This document shows, piece by piece, positions 1 through 6,806 of a DNA stretch of 37,859 nucleotides (its first letter is position 1; each line of letters starts with the position of its first letter). Source of the stretch: Actinomycetota bacterium (GTDB lineage: Bacteria > Actinomycetota > Actinomycetes > Streptosporangiales > Streptosporangiaceae). The DNA is taken from the NCBI GenBank assembly GCA_027313705.1, contig DAHVDE010000072.1:1-37859 (forward strand), in the 5' to 3' direction. Made by a program: the position numbers and the translations under genes. The notes beneath the pieces are model-generated. The model ran no database searches and was not told the origin of the DNA. It saw nothing but the letters and a program-made list of their open reading frames with translations.

Positions 1-355
1 GCTCCACCGGCGGGGCCAGCTTCCGGACCGTGGACCGCTTCGGAGCGGCCCCCGGGCCAGCGGCGGCGGCGGGCGGGCCGTCGCGCAGCAGCTCCACCGC
101 GTGCCGGAAGCTCACGCCCTCCGCCCGCATCACCCAGTCGATCACGCTCCCCCCGGCCTGGCAGGCGCCCATGCAATGCCACAGGTTCTTCCCCGGGGAG
201 TTCGCCAGCGACGGCGTGTCATCCTCATGGAACGGGCACCGCCCCGTCAGGTCCGCCCCCGTCCGGGCCAGCACGACCCCGGCCGCCTCCGCCAGCGCCG
301 CCAGCGGCACCCCTGCCTTCAGCCGCTCGATCTCCGCGTCCGGAACCCGCGCCAT
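1..355 (-). CDS. CHC2 zinc-finger DNA primase-like protein (partial)
   Basis: The reading frame opens at ATG 355 and runs off the left edge, giving 118 residues. It contains the CHC2 zinc-ribbon pattern of DnaG-type primases: C40-P-F-H43, then W59-H-C61-M-G-A-C65 followed by the Gly-Gly and Asp-Trp turn. Short forms of this domain are common in phage, plasmid and integrative-element replication proteins, where they prime or help initiate DNA synthesis. An in-frame TGA lies at 370-368, so the only other nearby start is CTG 358. A TTGACA-like hexamer lies upstream on the same strand. An Ala/Pro-rich linker begins near residue 93, and the catalytic part, if any, is outside the window. The gene is divergent from the XRE regulator at 491. 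Confidence 0.82.
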   Translation of the reverse strand, partial: MARVPDAEIERLKAGVPLAALAEAAGVVLARTGADLTGRCPFHEDDTPSLANSPGKNLWHCMGACQAGGSVIDWVMRAEGVSFRHAVELLRDGPPAAAAGPGAAPKRSTVRKLAPPVE

Positions 356-429
356 CAGCCCGCCCTGTCAAGAGAACAAAACTGTCCTCACACATATAGC
401 TGATACGCTCTGCACCGTCAACCGCAACC

Positions 430-435
430 AGGAGG
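430..435 (+). promoter_or_regulatory. Strong Shine-Dalgarno of the leader ORF
   Basis: AGGAGG with 8 nt to ATG 444. This is a far better ribosome site than the one in front of the XRE gene, and it marks the 16-codon leader ORF as likely translated. Confidence 0.6.
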
Positions 436-443
436 CCCCCGGT

Positions 444-494
444 ATGGTCACCCCACAACCCATCCCGCTGCACCGCCAGGGAGCGAGCCCGTGA
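444..494 (+). CDS. Leader peptide overlapping the XRE gene (16 aa)
   Basis: This 16-residue ORF (MVTPQPIPLHRQGASP) has a near-perfect AGGAGG eight bases upstream. Its TGA (492-494) overlaps the GTG start (491) of the XRE regulator as GTGA, the usual arrangement for translational coupling. Four of its sixteen residues are proline, so slow translation could modulate coupling, but that is inference. It matches no family I know. It could also be only an entry site for ribosomes that reinitiate on the regulator. Confidence 0.45.
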   Translation: MVTPQPIPLHRQGASP

Positions 495-856
495 CCGACG
501 CCGGCTTCGGCCCCCGCCTCGCCGCCGTCCGCAGGAAACAGGGCCTCACCCAGCAGGTCGTCGCCGACCGCGCCGGCGTCCACGTCACCAACATCCGCCG
601 CTACGAAGCCGGCAAGGCCGCCCCCACCGTCCACATCCTGCGCAACCTCGCCATAGCCCTCAACGTCAGCGCCGATACGCTCCTATTCGACCCCGGCGAG
701 CGCGGCCCCGAAGACGACCTCGCCCTCCGCCTCGAAGCCCTCACCCGCCTCGACCCCGACGAAAAAGCAGCCGTCACCGCCCTCATCGAATCCATGCTCC
801 TGCGCCACCAGGCCCGCCACCTCACCACCACCCCCCGCGCCGCCGCCCAGCGGTAA
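491..856 (+). CDS. XRE-family transcriptional regulator
   Basis: This 121-residue protein has a Cro/C1-type helix-turn-helix at about residues 8-62: QGLTQQVVADRAGV forms the first helices and TNIRRYEAGKAAPT the recognition helix and turn. The C-terminal third is helical and Arg-rich and ends in a disordered tail. The protein probably binds operators in the element and controls the divergent primase or the toxin region. GTG 491 is chosen because it overlaps the leader ORF stop as GTGA and has a GGGAG nine bases upstream. It stands divergent from the primase, with about 135 bp between the two genes, as regulators often do. Which operator it binds is not known. Confidence 0.85.
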   Translation: MTDAGFGPRLAAVRRKQGLTQQVVADRAGVHVTNIRRYEAGKAAPTVHILRNLAIALNVSADTLLFDPGERGPEDDLALRLEALTRLDPDEKAAVTALIESMLLRHQARHLTTTPRAAAQR

Positions 857-1304
857 CCCCCCCCCACGCGCCCCGCCGCGACGCGGCCCAAGATCATTCA
901 GGAATGCAATGGTCTGCCAAGAACAGACAGCCGCCGGGAAGACAGCGGCGGCGGGGGCGGCTGAGAAAGATCAGCAGGGACAGGCGAGCGGGACAGCGGC
1001 GAGCAGCAGCCGCGCGGGCGGCGCGTCACGCCCCGCCCGGACGCCAGCCACGCGAAGCCCGCGCCACCCGGCCGCGCCGTCGTCACCGGAGCCACCTTGA
1101 TCATCTTGATGCCCAGGTGCATCGGAGAAGCGCCAGTAACGAGGAACGGACAGAACGGACAGCAGGAAAGACGAGCAACGGCAGAAGGCCAGCGTGATAA
1201 GCCGCCGGATGTCGCAGGAACCCCAAGCCCAGCCTCGCGCGCGCTGCGCCGCAAAGACCACGCGCCGGCGTTCTCCCACGACTGTTAAGCGTGGCCACCG
1301 CGTG
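857..1304. other. Gene-free stretch in the element
   Basis: No frame here has family-like sequence or consistent codon bias. The only visible structure is a tandem 9-bp repeat (GAACGGACA twice, 1144-1161). The region lies between the 3' ends of the converging XRE gene and the nuclease/DUF4265 operon. Confidence 0.5.
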
Positions 1305-1766
1305 TTAAATCAAGATGCGGTCGACCTCCACGGCATCGCCCAGCTCATTGAGACCCGCGAAGAACTCGTCGTGCGATCTCCCCGGTTCCAGGCTGACGGC
1401 CACGTAACCCGGCGCGAACCACTCGTGCAGGTACTCCAGTTTTCCGAGCAGGTCATGAAGACGCAGGTGAACCGCGTCCACGTCCTCGCGGTGCCTCACC
1501 GCGACCCGAACCACGCCGTTACCCGAGCGCTGCTCCACGGACCGGATCACGTAGCCGGTCCCCGCGTCGGCACGGACTACATCTCCCAGCGCCAGATCGT
1601 AAGCGAAGAACGGGATGCAGCACACCTCGAACCGATCCTCGGCCACGCGCTTGGTCCAGAGTTGCTCGTAGTTATCCTCGCCCTCAATGTCATCCAACGA
1701 TGCGCGCAGCATGAAACTCGGCACCGGCCGTCGGACCGGATTCGTGTGAGCCGCGATCTTCGTCAT
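1305..1766 (-). CDS. DUF4265 domain protein, candidate immunity partner
   Basis: This 153-residue protein resembles DUF4265 proteins: the E-Q-L-W motif, an I-P-F-F-A segment followed by L-A-L-G-D-V-V (about residues 50-65), then a beta-rich part (S-G-N-G-V-V-R-V-A-V). The biochemical function of this family is unknown. ATG 1766 lies 2 bp downstream of the stop of the nuclease gene and has GGTGGGGTG seven bases upstream, which favours it over a GTG at 1796 inside the upstream gene. The tight coupling to a secreted HNH nuclease suggests an immunity role, but that is inference from position only. The protein has no signal peptide and would stay in the cytoplasm. Confidence 0.7.
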   Translation of the reverse strand: MTKIAAHTNPVRRPVPSFMLRASLDDIEGEDNYEQLWTKRVAEDRFEVCCIPFFAYDLALGDVVRADAGTGYVIRSVEQRSGNGVVRVAVRHREDVDAVHLRLHDLLGKLEYLHEWFAPGYVAVSLEPGRSHDEFFAGLNELGDAVEVDRILI

Positions 1767-1768
1767 GA

Positions 1769-2362
1769 CTACACCCCACCGTACGTGCTGTTCCACCAGT
1801 CAAACATCCGCGACGGCCAGAACGACGGCGGCCATTCACCGATGAAACCAGGAGGCGGATTCACCGGCGCAACCCTGGCCCCCTTCGACAGATTGCACCA
1901 GGAGCACGCAGGCGTCAGGTTGTCCGGCGACAGGTCGCCGCCTTGACTGCGCGGAATCACGTGATCGAGATGCGCGGCCGGATTCTGCTGACAGTACGAG
2001 CATGTCGGAGGTGCTGCCCCATCCTGGAAATACTGACCGCGAACCGACGGAGTGATGTGACCACCCGACGTCGCAGCATCAGCCGTCGAGCCAGCAGGAA
2101 TCCCGGCTGCTTCTGGGGCAACACACGTGCCTGATGGGCAAACCGGACACGAGACGACTTCGCCCAGACGCTGACCTGCGGGAATACCGCGATCAGCCCC
2201 GGCGTGAACCTGGGCCGCGGGGGAAAACGCCCAGACGCGGTTTCCAGCCGCGGGACGGCTCGCCGCGGACGCGATCCCGGCCGGGAGAATGATGGCCAGG
2301 ACAGCGGTCAGGGCGGCGAAGACGGCGGCTGAGAAGAGGATCAGCCGGCGGGCGGGGAGCAC
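1769..2362 (-). CDS. Secreted HNH endonuclease
   Basis: The 197-residue product starts with a Sec-type signal peptide: Arg near the N-terminus, a hydrophobic core at about residues 8-30, then Ala-Ser-Ala. A linker with a Cys pair (C72, C75) follows. The C-terminal HNH nuclease domain has C121-x2-C124, L-D133-H134, G-G, N148-L and C153-x2-C156-N157 with K160, which is the complete zinc-stabilised HNH pattern. HNH proteins of this kind cleave DNA. Export implies action outside the cell, in nutrient use or competition. The start is GTG 2362. Two copies of a 15-bp motif lie 27-78 bp upstream. The coupled downstream DUF4265 gene makes a toxin-immunity pair possible. Confidence 0.82.
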   Translation of the reverse strand: MLPARRLILFSAAVFAALTAVLAIILPAGIASAASRPAAGNRVWAFSPAAQVHAGADRGIPAGQRLGEVVSCPVCPSGTCVAPEAAGIPAGSTADAATSGGHITPSVRGQYFQDGAAPPTCSYCQQNPAAHLDHVIPRSQGGDLSPDNLTPACSWCNLSKGARVAPVNPPPGFIGEWPPSFWPSRMFDWWNSTYGGV

Positions 2363-2388
2363 GCGCTCAGCCTCGCAGCCCAGCCGGC

Positions 2389-2440
2389 GTTGCCGAAAGA
2401 ATCACGGCCGGCGTAGCCGGGAGAAGTTGCCGAAAGAATC
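2389..2440 (-). repeat. Two direct copies of a 15-bp element motif
   Basis: GATTCTTTCGGCAAC (minus strand) occurs at 2403-2389 and again at 2440-2426, 37 bp apart, just upstream of the nuclease gene. A third exact copy in the same orientation lies upstream of the toxin gene at 3196. The position suggests an operator or activator site. Confidence 0.7.
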
Positions 2441-2464
2441 CGGCCGCTCCCGCGTGGCTGGCGG

Positions 2465-2749
2465 TCAGGCGGCGGGGCGGAAGGAGATGTCGAGTTCGGC
2501 GTCCAGTGCCCGGGCCAGGCGGGCCAGCAGGGGGACGGTCGGGGTGGCCCCGCCGGATTCCAGCCGGGATAGCTGGGGCTGGGTCATCCCGGTCCGGGCC
2601 GCCAGGTCGGCCTGGGTCAGGCCCAGGGCGGTGCGCCGGTCGTAGACCATCTGGCCGAGCAGCAGCGCCGCCCTGGCCTCGTCATAGGCGGCCTCATGCC
2701 GGGCGGCGCCGGTCCGCTCCCACCTCGCGTGGCCCCCGCTGTCGCTCAT
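2465..2749 (-). CDS. HigA-like XRE antitoxin
   Basis: This 94-residue protein has an N-terminal helical part (residues 10-35) and an XRE helix-turn-helix (about residues 38-85): GLTQADLAARTGM, then TQPQLSRLESG. It ends in the E-L-D-I-S-F tail common in antitoxins of HigBA/RelBE-type pairs. It should neutralise the toxin encoded upstream and repress the operon. ATG 2749 overlaps the toxin stop as TGATG. An upstream in-frame ATG at 2758 is possible but lies inside the toxin gene. The toxin-first order is typical of HigBA. Confidence 0.85.
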   Translation of the reverse strand: MSDSGGHARWERTGAARHEAAYDEARAALLLGQMVYDRRTALGLTQADLAARTGMTQPQLSRLESGGATPTVPLLARLARALDAELDISFRPAA

Positions 2750-3135
2750 CAGTCCCACTTCCGCTCGTAGATGTTCCCGGCCGGGCCGTGGTCGGGGTGA
2801 CCGGCCGCGTGCCCGGCCTGGCAGGCCCGTTGCGCCGCGATCGCCCGCGCCACTTCGGCCCGCTCCCGCTGCCGGGTTTTGGCGAACACCGTCAGCAGCA
2901 CCACCCGCCGCCCAGGGGCCAGCCAGTAGCTGACCCGGACATCGCCGCGGCCCATGGCGAACCGCAGTTCCCGGGTCTTGCCGTCCAGGTGCCGCGAGTA
3001 CGGCTCCCCGAGCGTCTCGGCCCGCTCGGCCAGGAAGTCGGCCGCCGCCTCGGCTTTGGCGTACTGCTCCAGCGGCAGGCTGTCCAGCCAGGCCCGGACC
3101 TCTGGCTCGATCTCGATGTCAAACCGATCCGGCAT
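2749..3135 (-). CDS. HigB/RelE-family toxin
   Basis: The 128-residue product matches phage-derived Gp49-like/HigB toxins: an N-terminal helix (EPEVRAWLDSLP), then the beta-sheet core with R-H-L-D-G-K, T-R-E-L-R-F, V-R-V-S-Y-W and V-V-L-L-T-V-F-A-K-T, and a basic helix. Family members are ribosome-dependent mRNA interferases. ATG 3135 is chosen because the family homology starts there, although the frame stays open to an ATG at 3219. The extra 28 codons would read through the repeat at 3196 and a palindrome at 3144-3153, which fit promoter DNA better. The antitoxin follows with a TGATG overlap. The His/Gly-rich tail after residue 105 is unlike typical members. Confidence 0.82.
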   Translation of the reverse strand: MPDRFDIEIEPEVRAWLDSLPLEQYAKAEAAADFLAERAETLGEPYSRHLDGKTRELRFAMGRGDVRVSYWLAPGRRVVLLTVFAKTRQRERAEVARAIAAQRACQAGHAAGHPDHGPAGNIYERKWD

Positions 3136-3143
3136 ACCACCAA

Positions 3144-3153
3144 GTATATATAC
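3144..3153 (-). promoter_or_regulatory. AT-rich palindrome upstream of the toxin-antitoxin operon
   Basis: GTATATATAC is a perfect 10-bp palindrome starting 8 bp before the toxin ATG, in otherwise GC-rich DNA. It is a good candidate for the -10 region and/or the autoregulatory operator bound by the antitoxin. GGAGGTGG lies directly upstream of it, too far away to serve as the ribosome site. Confidence 0.45.
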
Positions 3154-3195
3154 CACCTCCGGGATGAGGGAACCCGGCGAGCCGGCGCCAGGCCA

Positions 3196-3210
3196 GTTGC
3201 CGAAAGAATC
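3196..3210 (-). repeat. Third copy of the 15-bp element motif
   Basis: This is an exact copy of GATTCTTTCGGCAAC (minus strand), 61-75 bp upstream of the toxin start. The last nine bases (TTCGGCAAC) recur at 3276-3268. The shared position and orientation relative to the nuclease gene point to a common regulatory site. Confidence 0.65.
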
Positions 3211-3380
3211 CGCCGTCATGGCACTGGCACCTGCCGGCTTGCCAGCCGGGGGCTGGATGGCGCCTCAGTTGCCGAATTCAGCTATATAGGTATCAAGGGG
3301 CGGCCCGCTGCGCGTGCCGCCCTGGCGCGGCGGGCTGCGGCCCTGCGGGCCGGTCCCGCCGTGCCAGCGGCCGGGGAGGG

Positions 3381-3740
3381 TTACCCCTCGGTCCCGGCGG
3401 CCCAGGTGAGGTGGTTCTGGGCGGCGTCCAGGGCCTGGTGCAGGCGGCGGGCGGAGGCGACCGCGGCGTCGAGATCAGCGGTGACCGCGGTGAGCATGGC
3501 GGCCGGATCCCCGGCGTGCTGCCCGGCGACGACCTGTATCCGCCCGGCGGCGGCCTGGTCGGCGAGGAAGGCGTGGAGCTGGGCGAGGGCCTGCGGGAGC
3601 CGGGCGGCCAGCAGCGAGAGCTGCCCGGTGACCTCGTAGGCGTCGGCGGGGTATTCCAGGCCGCCGGCTCCGGGGAGGGTCGCGTGGTTGAGCGCCCGGA
3701 CCGCCTCCGCGGCCTGGCCTGCCAGCTCCGCCGGGGTCAC
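3381..3740 (-). CDS. Small helical protein downstream of integrase
   Basis: This is a 119-residue, Ala/Leu-rich, almost entirely helical protein with no signal peptide, membrane segment or recognised motif. The helices (about residues 5-20, 33-70, 80-112) have heptad-like spacing, so a coiled coil or helical bundle is likely. GTG 3740 overlaps the integrase stop as GTGA, so the two are translationally coupled. This could be an accessory protein of recombination such as an excision or directionality factor. However, it lacks the winged-helix look of known Xis proteins, so the role is unassigned. Confidence 0.6.
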   Translation of the reverse strand: MTPAELAGQAAEAVRALNHATLPGAGGLEYPADAYEVTGQLSLLAARLPQALAQLHAFLADQAAAGRIQVVAGQHAGDPAAMLTAVTADLDAAVASARRLHQALDAAQNHLTWAAGTEG

Positions 3741-4744
3741 GACGCCGCTCCCGGCTCGTCCATGGCCTCGTCGTCCAGGGCGGCCAGCAGCCCGGCGACC
3801 GCGACCCGCTTGGCCTGGCCGTCATCCCGCTGGCCGTGCGGAGTGTTCGCGGCGGCGGGGTGGGTGGCGGCGTGGATCGCCTGCAATGCCCGGACGGAGA
3901 CCTGGGCGTAGATCTGGGTCGTGTCCAGCCGGGCATGGCCGAGCATCGCCTGGATGTATCTGATGTCCGCCCCGCCCTCCAGCATGAGCGTGGCCATCGT
4001 GTGCCGGAACAGATGGCACGCACCCTGCTTGGGGACCCCGGAGGCTTTGACATACCGGGAGGCGAGCTGGGTGAGCCGGTCCAGGCTGAACGGCTCACCC
4101 TCAGCGGTCAGGAACAGGCTCCCGTCGTCATCACCCAGGGCGAGCTTCGGCCGGGCCTCCGCGAGATACCTGCCCGTCCAGGCCAGTGCCCGCTCGCCGA
4201 TGGGGATCATGCGGTCCTGCTTGCCCTTGCCCTGCCGGACCAGCAGCGTGCCCCGCTCGCGGTCGATGTCGGTGACCGCCAGGTTCGCCAGCTCGGAGCG
4301 GCGGATGCCGGTGGAGTAGAAGACCTCCAGGATGGCCCGGTCCCTGACCCCGAGCGGATCGGAGACATCGGGCTGGGCGAGCACAAGCTCCGCCTCAGCC
4401 GCGGTCAGGGCGGGCCTGGGGAGCCGCCGCTCGGCCCTGGGCAGCTCGATCTCCGACGCCGGGTTGTGCAGCACGTGCCGCTGCCGGGCGGCCCACTTGA
4501 AGAACGCCCGGACGGCGAGCAGCCGCTGGGACTGCGACCGGAACGACAGCGGGTCGCCGTTCTTCTTGCGGTAGTGGAACAGGTGCCGCTGGCAGGACTC
4601 CAGCACCGGGCGGGTGACATCGGCGGGGCGGGTGATGCCCCGCTCGCCGAGCCAGGCGGCGAGGAACGCGAGCATGGCCCGCCGGTTCCCGATCGTCCGC
4701 GGCGAGTAGCCGCGGGCGGCCATGTCCTCGCAGAACTCCTCCAC
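3737..4744 (-). CDS. Tyrosine recombinase/integrase (XerC/D-like)
   Basis: The 335-residue protein has an N-terminal SAM-like core-binding domain (residues 1-92) and a C-terminal catalytic domain. The full catalytic set is present: R148 (T-G-I-R-R-S-E-L), K173 (G-K-G-K), H244-L-F-R247, H270 (L-G-H) and nucleophile Y279. It should integrate and excise the element by strand exchange at att sites. A C-terminal extension of about 45 residues follows the usual end. GTG 4744 has no clear ribosome site. The frame stays open to 4810 and the preceding codons (L-A-G-F-P-R-L) look like normal N-terminal sequence of the family, so a non-canonical start slightly upstream is possible. The small ORF at 3740 overlaps its stop. 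Confidence 0.9.
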   Translation of the reverse strand: MEEFCEDMAARGYSPRTIGNRRAMLAFLAAWLGERGITRPADVTRPVLESCQRHLFHYRKKNGDPLSFRSQSQRLLAVRAFFKWAARQRHVLHNPASEIELPRAERRLPRPALTAAEAELVLAQPDVSDPLGVRDRAILEVFYSTGIRRSELANLAVTDIDRERGTLLVRQGKGKQDRMIPIGERALAWTGRYLAEARPKLALGDDDGSLFLTAEGEPFSLDRLTQLASRYVKASGVPKQGACHLFRHTMATLMLEGGADIRYIQAMLGHARLDTTQIYAQVSVRALQAIHAATHPAAANTPHGQRDDGQAKRVAVAGLLAALDDEAMDEPGAAS

Positions 4745-5399
4745 CAGGCGGGGGAACCCGGCCAGGTCCGCCCGGTCACCCGGAATCGCCTGCGGAGGCC
4801 GACCGGCGGGTCACCGCTGGCCGCCCGCGGCTGTGACTACGACCCGGCCATTGACCTGGCCGGGGTCAGTGCTTCCCGGCCGCCGGCCGTTCCCGGAGGC
4901 CCTCACGTGGCCGCTGGCCTGGCCATTCAGTGTTTCGGGGGCGGGCCGACCGGGGGCCGACCACCCCCCCGGACCAGGCCCGGCCTACTTGCCATTGCGA
5001 TGACGGCGCCAGCGAGGTGGCCTTGAAATCCCCGGTACCGCCTGAAGTTGTCGAGGACACCGCGTACACCACCGGATGACCGGACGGCGCGGCCGTGACC
5101 ACGGCCGTCAGGCTCCTGGTTTCCCAGTCGTTGACGGCGTCCGCCGGCCTGCCCAGGGCATCGTGCCCGTGCCGCGAGCAGAAGTCCGGCATATCCGCAT
5201 AACCGGTCAGGCCGCCCTCGTCGGCTATGTGGTACCTGGCGAGGGGAGTGGCACCGTCTCGCTGCTGGACAACCCGGCCCGCGCCCCCTGGTTGCCGAAT
5301 GGCCCGTTAAAGGCGGACGTTCGTCCCTGCATGGGTGCATGGCCGTCGAGCCAGGCTTATGGGGGAAAGTCGGTCAGTCTTCGGAGGGATGTGGTTCTC
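4745..5399. other. Junction region between integrase and arc operon
   Basis: This 655-bp stretch has no recognisable gene. A perfect 8-bp inverted repeat with a 6-nt loop (CCCGGCCA/TGGCCGGG, 4843-4864) lies upstream of the integrase. A minus-strand frame at 5192-4866 has coding-like third-position bias over about 40 codons but matches nothing known and may be a gene remnant. GTTGCCGAA at 5291 repeats the core of the element motif. A DosR-like box lies at 5314. If the element's attachment site is in the window it should be here, but no tRNA 3' end was seen. Confidence 0.4.
5314..5327 (+). promoter_or_regulatory. DosR/DevR-like box upstream of arc operon
   Basis: CGGACGTTCGTCCC departs at one position from the palindromic core GGGAC-n4-GTCCC of DosR/DevR response regulators. 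It lies 73 bp upstream of the permease ATG, where an activator site would be expected. Confidence 0.45.
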
Positions 5400-6806
5400 A
5401 TGACTGACACGGTTCACTCCAGGCCGGCGGCGGCCGGGCAGGCCCCCTGGCGGGCGTCAGGCGGACCTGAGCAGATGCCGGAGCGGGATCAGCGCAAGGC
5501 CCGTGCGCTCGGCGTGAGCTCGGCGACCGGCCTGGTGATCGGCAGCGTCATCGGCACCGGGGTGTTCACGATGCCGGCCGTGCTTGCCGCAGCGGGAACG
5601 ATGTCGCTGCTCGTACTGGCGGTGATCGCGATCGGCGCCATGCTGCTCGCGACCCTGTTCGGCCAGCTCACCAGGCGGGTGCCGAGCGCCGACGGTGGCT
5701 TGTACGCCTATGCCAGGCACGAGTTCGGTGACTTCGCCGGCTACCTGACCGGCTGGTGCTACTGGATCCAGGCGTGGGCAGGCAACGCGGCCATCGTGTC
5801 TGCCTGGGTCTTCTACGTGGACGCCCTGTTCGGCCTGCACCCGTCCGGCCTCGGCAACTGGGGGATCGCGCTGTCCGGCCTGTGGATTCCCGCCGCGGTC
5901 AACCTGGCCGGCGTCAGGCAAATGGCCTGGTTCCAGAACCTGACCGTCGTGCTCAAGTTCCTGCCGCTGCTGTTCGTCGCCGTCGTGGGCTGGTTCTTCG
6001 TCAGCTCGGGTAACTTCGGCGCGTTCAACGCATCGGGCGGCAGTTTCTACGACGCCATCGGGATCGCGGCCGGGGTCGCCCTGTTCTCCTTCATCGGCGT
6101 CGAGGTGGCGGCCATCACCGCCAAGCGGGTCGGGGACCCGCGCAAGAACGTGGCCAGGGCATCGCTGTTCGGCACTGCCGCGAGCGCCGTGCTTTACCTG
6201 CTGGCTTCCGCCGCGGTCATGGGCCTGGTGCCGCACCACGACCTGGTGAACAATGGCGCCCCGTTCGTGAACGCCTTCGAGGCGGTCTTCAGCCACGGCG
6301 CCTGGGCGGGCAAGCTGGTGGCCGGCCTGGCCGTGGTCTCGGGGATCGGCGCGCTCAACGGCTGGACCCTGGTCACGGCCGAGGTATCGCGGGCAGTGGC
6401 GGCCGACGGCCTGTTCCCGCGCGCGTTCGCCTGGGCGGACCGCAAGGACTCGGCCTGGTTCGGCATCGTGCTCGCCGCGGCCCTGCCCTCGCTGCTGATG
6501 CTGTGGAGTTACACCACCGCCACCGGGCTCACCGTGTTCACCGACCTTGTCGACCTCACCGTGGTGACGGTAGCGATTCCCTACTTGTTCTCCGCCTGCG
6601 CCCAGCTCGCCTACCTGGTCTCGGGAAGGCGCAAGGTCCAGGGCTGGCTGCTCGGCCGTGACCTCGCCATCGCGGGCACGAGCGTGCTGTTCTCGCTCTG
6701 GGTCACGTTCGCGGCCGGCTACCAGGCCGTCTACCAGGCGGTTGTGATCGTGCTTGCCGGGATCGTGCTGTACGCGTTCATCGCCGGGCGGAAGGCAGTG
6801 TCATGA
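5400..6806 (+). CDS. APC-family amino acid permease, likely arginine/ornithine exchange
   Basis: This 468-residue integral membrane protein has about 12 hydrophobic segments. The first carries the APC-family signature G-S-V-I-G-T-G-V-F, preceded by a short charged cytoplasmic N-terminus. Length and layout fit basic amino acid/polyamine antiporters of the ArcD/LysP-like APC branch. It is the first gene of an operon with arginine deiminase (4-bp overlap) and carbamate kinase, so arginine uptake, perhaps in exchange for ornithine, is the likely job. ATG 5400 has GGAGGGA eleven bases upstream. The frame is open upstream to 5076, but that part is not membrane-like. Substrate is inferred from context. 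Confidence 0.88.
   Translation: MTDTVHSRPAAAGQAPWRASGGPEQMPERDQRKARALGVSSATGLVIGSVIGTGVFTMPAVLAAAGTMSLLVLAVIAIGAMLLATLFGQLTRRVPSADGGLYAYARHEFGDFAGYLTGWCYWIQAWAGNAAIVSAWVFYVDALFGLHPSGLGNWGIALSGLWIPAAVNLAGVRQMAWFQNLTVVLKFLPLLFVAVVGWFFVSSGNFGAFNASGGSFYDAIGIAAGVALFSFIGVEVAAITAKRVGDPRKNVARASLFGTAASAVLYLLASAAVMGLVPHHDLVNNGAPFVNAFEAVFSHGAWAGKLVAGLAVVSGIGALNGWTLVTAEVSRAVAADGLFPRAFAWADRKDSAWFGIVLAAALPSLLMLWSYTTATGLTVFTDLVDLTVVTVAIPYLFSACAQLAYLVSGRRKVQGWLLGRDLAIAGTSVLFSLWVTFAAGYQAVYQAVVIVLAGIVLYAFIAGRKAVS

Larger units (their letters stand above)
1..4830. mobile_element. One end of a putative integrative element
   Basis: The run primase, XRE regulator, secreted nuclease, toxin-antitoxin pair, small helical protein and tyrosine integrase is a typical cargo set of an actinomycete integrative element or prophage. 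A 15-bp motif is repeated only in this part. Arginine codons here are almost all CGG/CGC, whereas AGG is more frequent in the genes to the right. The left boundary lies outside the window. The right boundary is set only by the end of the integrase region, since no attachment site or tRNA gene was found. No conjugation or structural phage genes are visible. Confidence 0.5.

Noticed and set aside
4843-4864. Eight-bp inverted repeat as a terminator
   Set aside because: No T-run on either strand and no gene ending next to it.
4866-5192. 108-codon minus-strand frame near the integrase
   Set aside because: About 40 codons look coding, but there is no ribosome site, no family match and no conserved end. 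It is kept only as a note on the junction region.
5291-5299. GTTGCCGAA as an attachment-site core matching copies at 2389-3276
   Set aside because: Nine bases is too short, and the other copies are inside the element upstream of genes, which fits regulation better than recombination.
5457-6296. Long minus-strand open frame opposite the permease
   Set aside because: Composition is that of an antisense frame of a GC-rich gene (Arg/Gly/Asp/Gln-rich, no family), and the plus strand encodes a clear APC permease.
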